Assembly: GCA_014879345.1 (NCBI GenBank)
Contig: JACSSI010000042.1
Coordinates: 1-14,169, forward strand
Direction of reading: 5' to 3'
Source of the DNA: Anaerolineae bacterium
Lineage (GTDB): Bacteria > Chloroflexota > Anaerolineae > Promineifilales > Promineifilaceae
Length of the DNA: 14,169 nucleotides
Both the position numbers and the translations under genes were made by a program. Numbering within the stretch: the first letter of the stretch is position 1; every line of letters starts with the position of its first letter. Shown here piece by piece: positions 12,831 through 14,169 of this stretch. The notes below the pieces were generated by a model. The model did not search any database, was not told the DNA's origin, and saw nothing but the letters and a program-made list of their open reading frames with translations.

Positions 12831-14093
12831 TTAAGCGAAATTCGGCAGCGTTTCCGCGTTGTCAGTCACCTCTGTCACGGGCCACTCCCAATCTTTGTAA
12901 GTGGATTGAACCCAAAGGCGATTTAAAGTGTCGTGCAGCTCCTTGTGGAAAGCGGCTGCCAGACCCACCACACTGCCCGCTGCCAGAAGGTGTTGGTGGA
13001 TTTTTAGGGTCGTTTCCAGGGCGTAGCTGCCCATAACGGCTGCCGTCATGCCCTGGGCGTAAACTGGATTCAGAGCGCAAACGGCGTCGCCCATCACCAT
13101 AAAGCCTTCCAGATAGCGAGGCAGCTTATCGTAGCGGCGCACCCGGTTTTCCGTTTGCCGAAAGCCAAACGGGGCAGACAGCGGCCGGGCGCTTTTGATG
13201 GCGTTGTAGAACTGCGGCGTGGGCAGGCTTTGGGCGAACGCCAGGAAGCCTGTTTCATCGGTGGGCGGATAGTCGCCGGCAATGCCTATGAGGGTCACCA
13301 CCCAACGGCCGTTTTCCTCCGGTAGGATAATGGCGCCCCGTGTGCTGTTTGGCGGCGTTGGTCGGATGTAAAGCCGCTTCCAGTTTGCGGCAAAGTTGGC
13401 AGGCTGCTGGTAAATGCGGGTGACGTAGCCTACAAAGGCGTTGATGCGCCATTCTTCGGGGGGCGTCAACTTTAGAGAGGCCAGCCACTTTGGCGCCTGC
13501 GACTGCCGCCCACTGGCGTCTATCACCAGGTTGGCTGGCTGCACCAGTTTCTTGGCGTTAGCGCCGCGTCCTGAGCGCAGCCGTACACCGGTCACTCGCT
13601 GCCCCGTGGCATCGGCCACCAGACCCACAGCCTGATAGCCGCGCTTCACCGTCACATTGGGCAGCGCCGTCACGCGCTGGTAGAGGGCGCTTTCTAACAG
13701 GGGGCGGCTGCAAGATATAGAAAGGTTTCTGCCGAGCTGCTGCGGGGTGCGCCAGTCACCATCGTGGAAAAATGCCACTTCCTTTTCAATGTCTACGGGC
13801 ACCGCGCCCTTGCTAATTAGTTCTGCGATTATGTCGGGGAAAAGTTTTTCCAGAATCTCCTGACCGCCGGGCATCAGGGTGTGGGCGTGGCGTGCCTGGG
13901 GCACACCGCTGCGGAAATTATGCCCACACCCTGGTTCGTCTCTTTCAATGATTGTCACCTGGTTCACGTAGCTTGCCAGCGTTTTGGCTGCCGTCAGGCC
14001 AGCGATGCTGCTGCCAATGACGATGGCGGCAATAGTGCCGTTTTGGTCTTCTGTTTTTGCACTTGTCTGTTTACTTAGCTTTTGAGCCATCAT
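12831..14093 (-). CDS. FAD-dependent oxidoreductase, monooxygenase-like (paralogue B)
   Basis: A 420-residue paralogue of the protein at 640-1896. It shares the beta-alpha-beta FAD region (IVIGSSIAGLTAAKTLASYV, then TIIERD), the PRLLES-type helix (SCSRPLLESALYQRV), the middle block GYVTRIY, LYIRPTPPNSTRGAIILP, GIAGDYPPT, and the FAD phosphate/flavin motif GDAVCALNPVYAQGM (from residue 335). One difference stands out: the dinucleotide loop is G-S-S-I-A-G (27-32), with Ser in place of the second Gly of GxGxxG. Serine is small and may be tolerated, but it is unusual. The expected role is a cytosolic flavin-dependent hydroxylation or oxidation of an unknown substrate. The start ATG 14093 has GGAG (14102-14105) 8 nt upstream; Met2 at 14090 is equivalent. 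It is first in a leftward operon with rhodanese and PQ-loop genes. Confidence 0.87.
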   Translation of the reverse strand: MMAQKLSKQTSAKTEDQNGTIAAIVIGSSIAGLTAAKTLASYVNQVTIIERDEPGCGHNFRSGVPQARHAHTLMPGGQEILEKLFPDIIAELISKGAVPVDIEKEVAFFHDGDWRTPQQLGRNLSISCSRPLLESALYQRVTALPNVTVKRGYQAVGLVADATGQRVTGVRLRSGRGANAKKLVQPANLVIDASGRQSQAPKWLASLKLTPPEEWRINAFVGYVTRIYQQPANFAANWKRLYIRPTPPNSTRGAIILPEENGRWVVTLIGIAGDYPPTDETGFLAFAQSLPTPQFYNAIKSARPLSAPFGFRQTENRVRRYDKLPRYLEGFMVMGDAVCALNPVYAQGMTAAVMGSYALETTLKIHQHLLAAGSVVGLAAAFHKELHDTLNRLWVQSTYKDWEWPVTEVTDNAETLPNFA

Positions 14094-14119
14094 CTTCTAA
14101 TCTCCTTCGTAAATAGCAT

Positions 14120-14145
14120 CGAATTGTCACGAATTACCGCGAATT
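14120..14145. promoter_or_regulatory. Three CGAATT direct repeats at exact 10-bp spacing
   Basis: CGAATT starts at 14120, 14130 and 14140, one helical turn apart, 27-52 bp upstream of the FAD oxidoreductase B start. Such in-phase direct repeats suit a cooperative activator or repressor site. They could also be a fragment of a dispersed AATTCG-rich repeat. No matching set is seen upstream of paralogue A. Confidence 0.4.
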
Positions 14146-14169
14146 TTTGTTGGATAACGCCAAATAATT

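Larger units (their letters stand above)
1528..13312. repeat. Highly iterated palindrome ACGGCCGT (core of AACGGCCGTT), 20 copies
   Basis: ACGGCCGT starts at 1528, 2350, 2862, 3142, 3431, 3463, 5180, 5259, 5820, 6781, 8361, 9349, 9417, 10657, 11339, 11621, 11770, 11843, 12286 and 13305. Sixteen of these are the full 10-mer AACGGCCGTT, and 10653-10668 is a 16-bp perfect palindrome. An 8-mer is expected about 0.2-0.5 times in 14 kb. The copies lie in genes of both strands and between genes. In several genes they encode Asn-Gly-Arg (1528, 5820, 8361, 11339, 13305). Confidence 0.9.

Noticed and set aside
14110..14118. Extended -10-like TGCTATTTA upstream of FAD oxidoreductase B
   Set aside because: It would place the transcription start inside the ribosome-binding site, and the hexamer matches only weakly.

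Overview
The window looks like chromosomal DNA from a filamentous or environmental Chloroflexota bacterium (Anaerolineae/Caldilineae/Ardenticatenia-like). This is an inference from gene style, not from a marker gene: very long SARP/STAND/TPR regulators, a stand-alone ParB-like protein with a DGHHRVSVAR box, a pair of FAD monooxygenase-like paralogues, moderate-to-high G+C, and a very frequent short palindrome (AACGGCCGTT). No rRNA, tRNA, CRISPR array, transposase, integrase or phage gene is visible.

Layout from left to right. 1-2080, minus strand: the N-terminal part of a pentapeptide-repeat protein running off the left edge, preceded by a good extended -10 promoter; an FAD-dependent oxidoreductase (paralogue A); and a small basic protein whose reading frame overlaps the oxidoreductase start. 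2081-2436: an intergenic region holding a probable minus-strand promoter and a 110-bp nested inverted-repeat element that can fold into a three-way junction. 2437-3940, plus strand: a YedA-like EamA/DMT exporter followed by a single-domain bacterial globin. 3941-4077: an imperfect inverted repeat between convergent genes.

4078-11048, minus strand: one giant regulator gene of about 2,320 codons. Its order is SARP-type winged helix and BTAD, Hanks-type Ser/Thr kinase, STAND ATPase, TPRs, a second STAND ATPase, and a second TPR array. It is interrupted near its 3' end by an apparent single-base deletion, so the last ~150 codons are in another frame. 11236-11802, plus strand: a solo ParB-like protein divergent from the giant gene. 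11861-11916: a perfect 25-bp stem terminator. 11964-14093, minus strand: a likely operon of FAD oxidoreductase paralogue B, a rhodanese-domain protein and a SemiSWEET/PQ-loop-like membrane protein, with a hairpin between the first two genes. Upstream of it are three CGAATT repeats spaced exactly 10 bp.

The most notable item is the giant protein. It places an AfsK-like kinase and an AfsR-like SARP/STAND/TPR regulator in one polypeptide, with the STAND-TPR half duplicated. The most notable non-coding signal is AACGGCCGTT: 16 exact 10-mers and 20 ACGGCCGT 8-mers counted by hand in 14 kb, inside and between genes. No single pathway is proven. The two redox enzymes, globin, rhodanese and exporter are compatible with redox or xenobiotic/secondary-metabolite handling under a multi-input regulator, but that link is only inferred from proximity.
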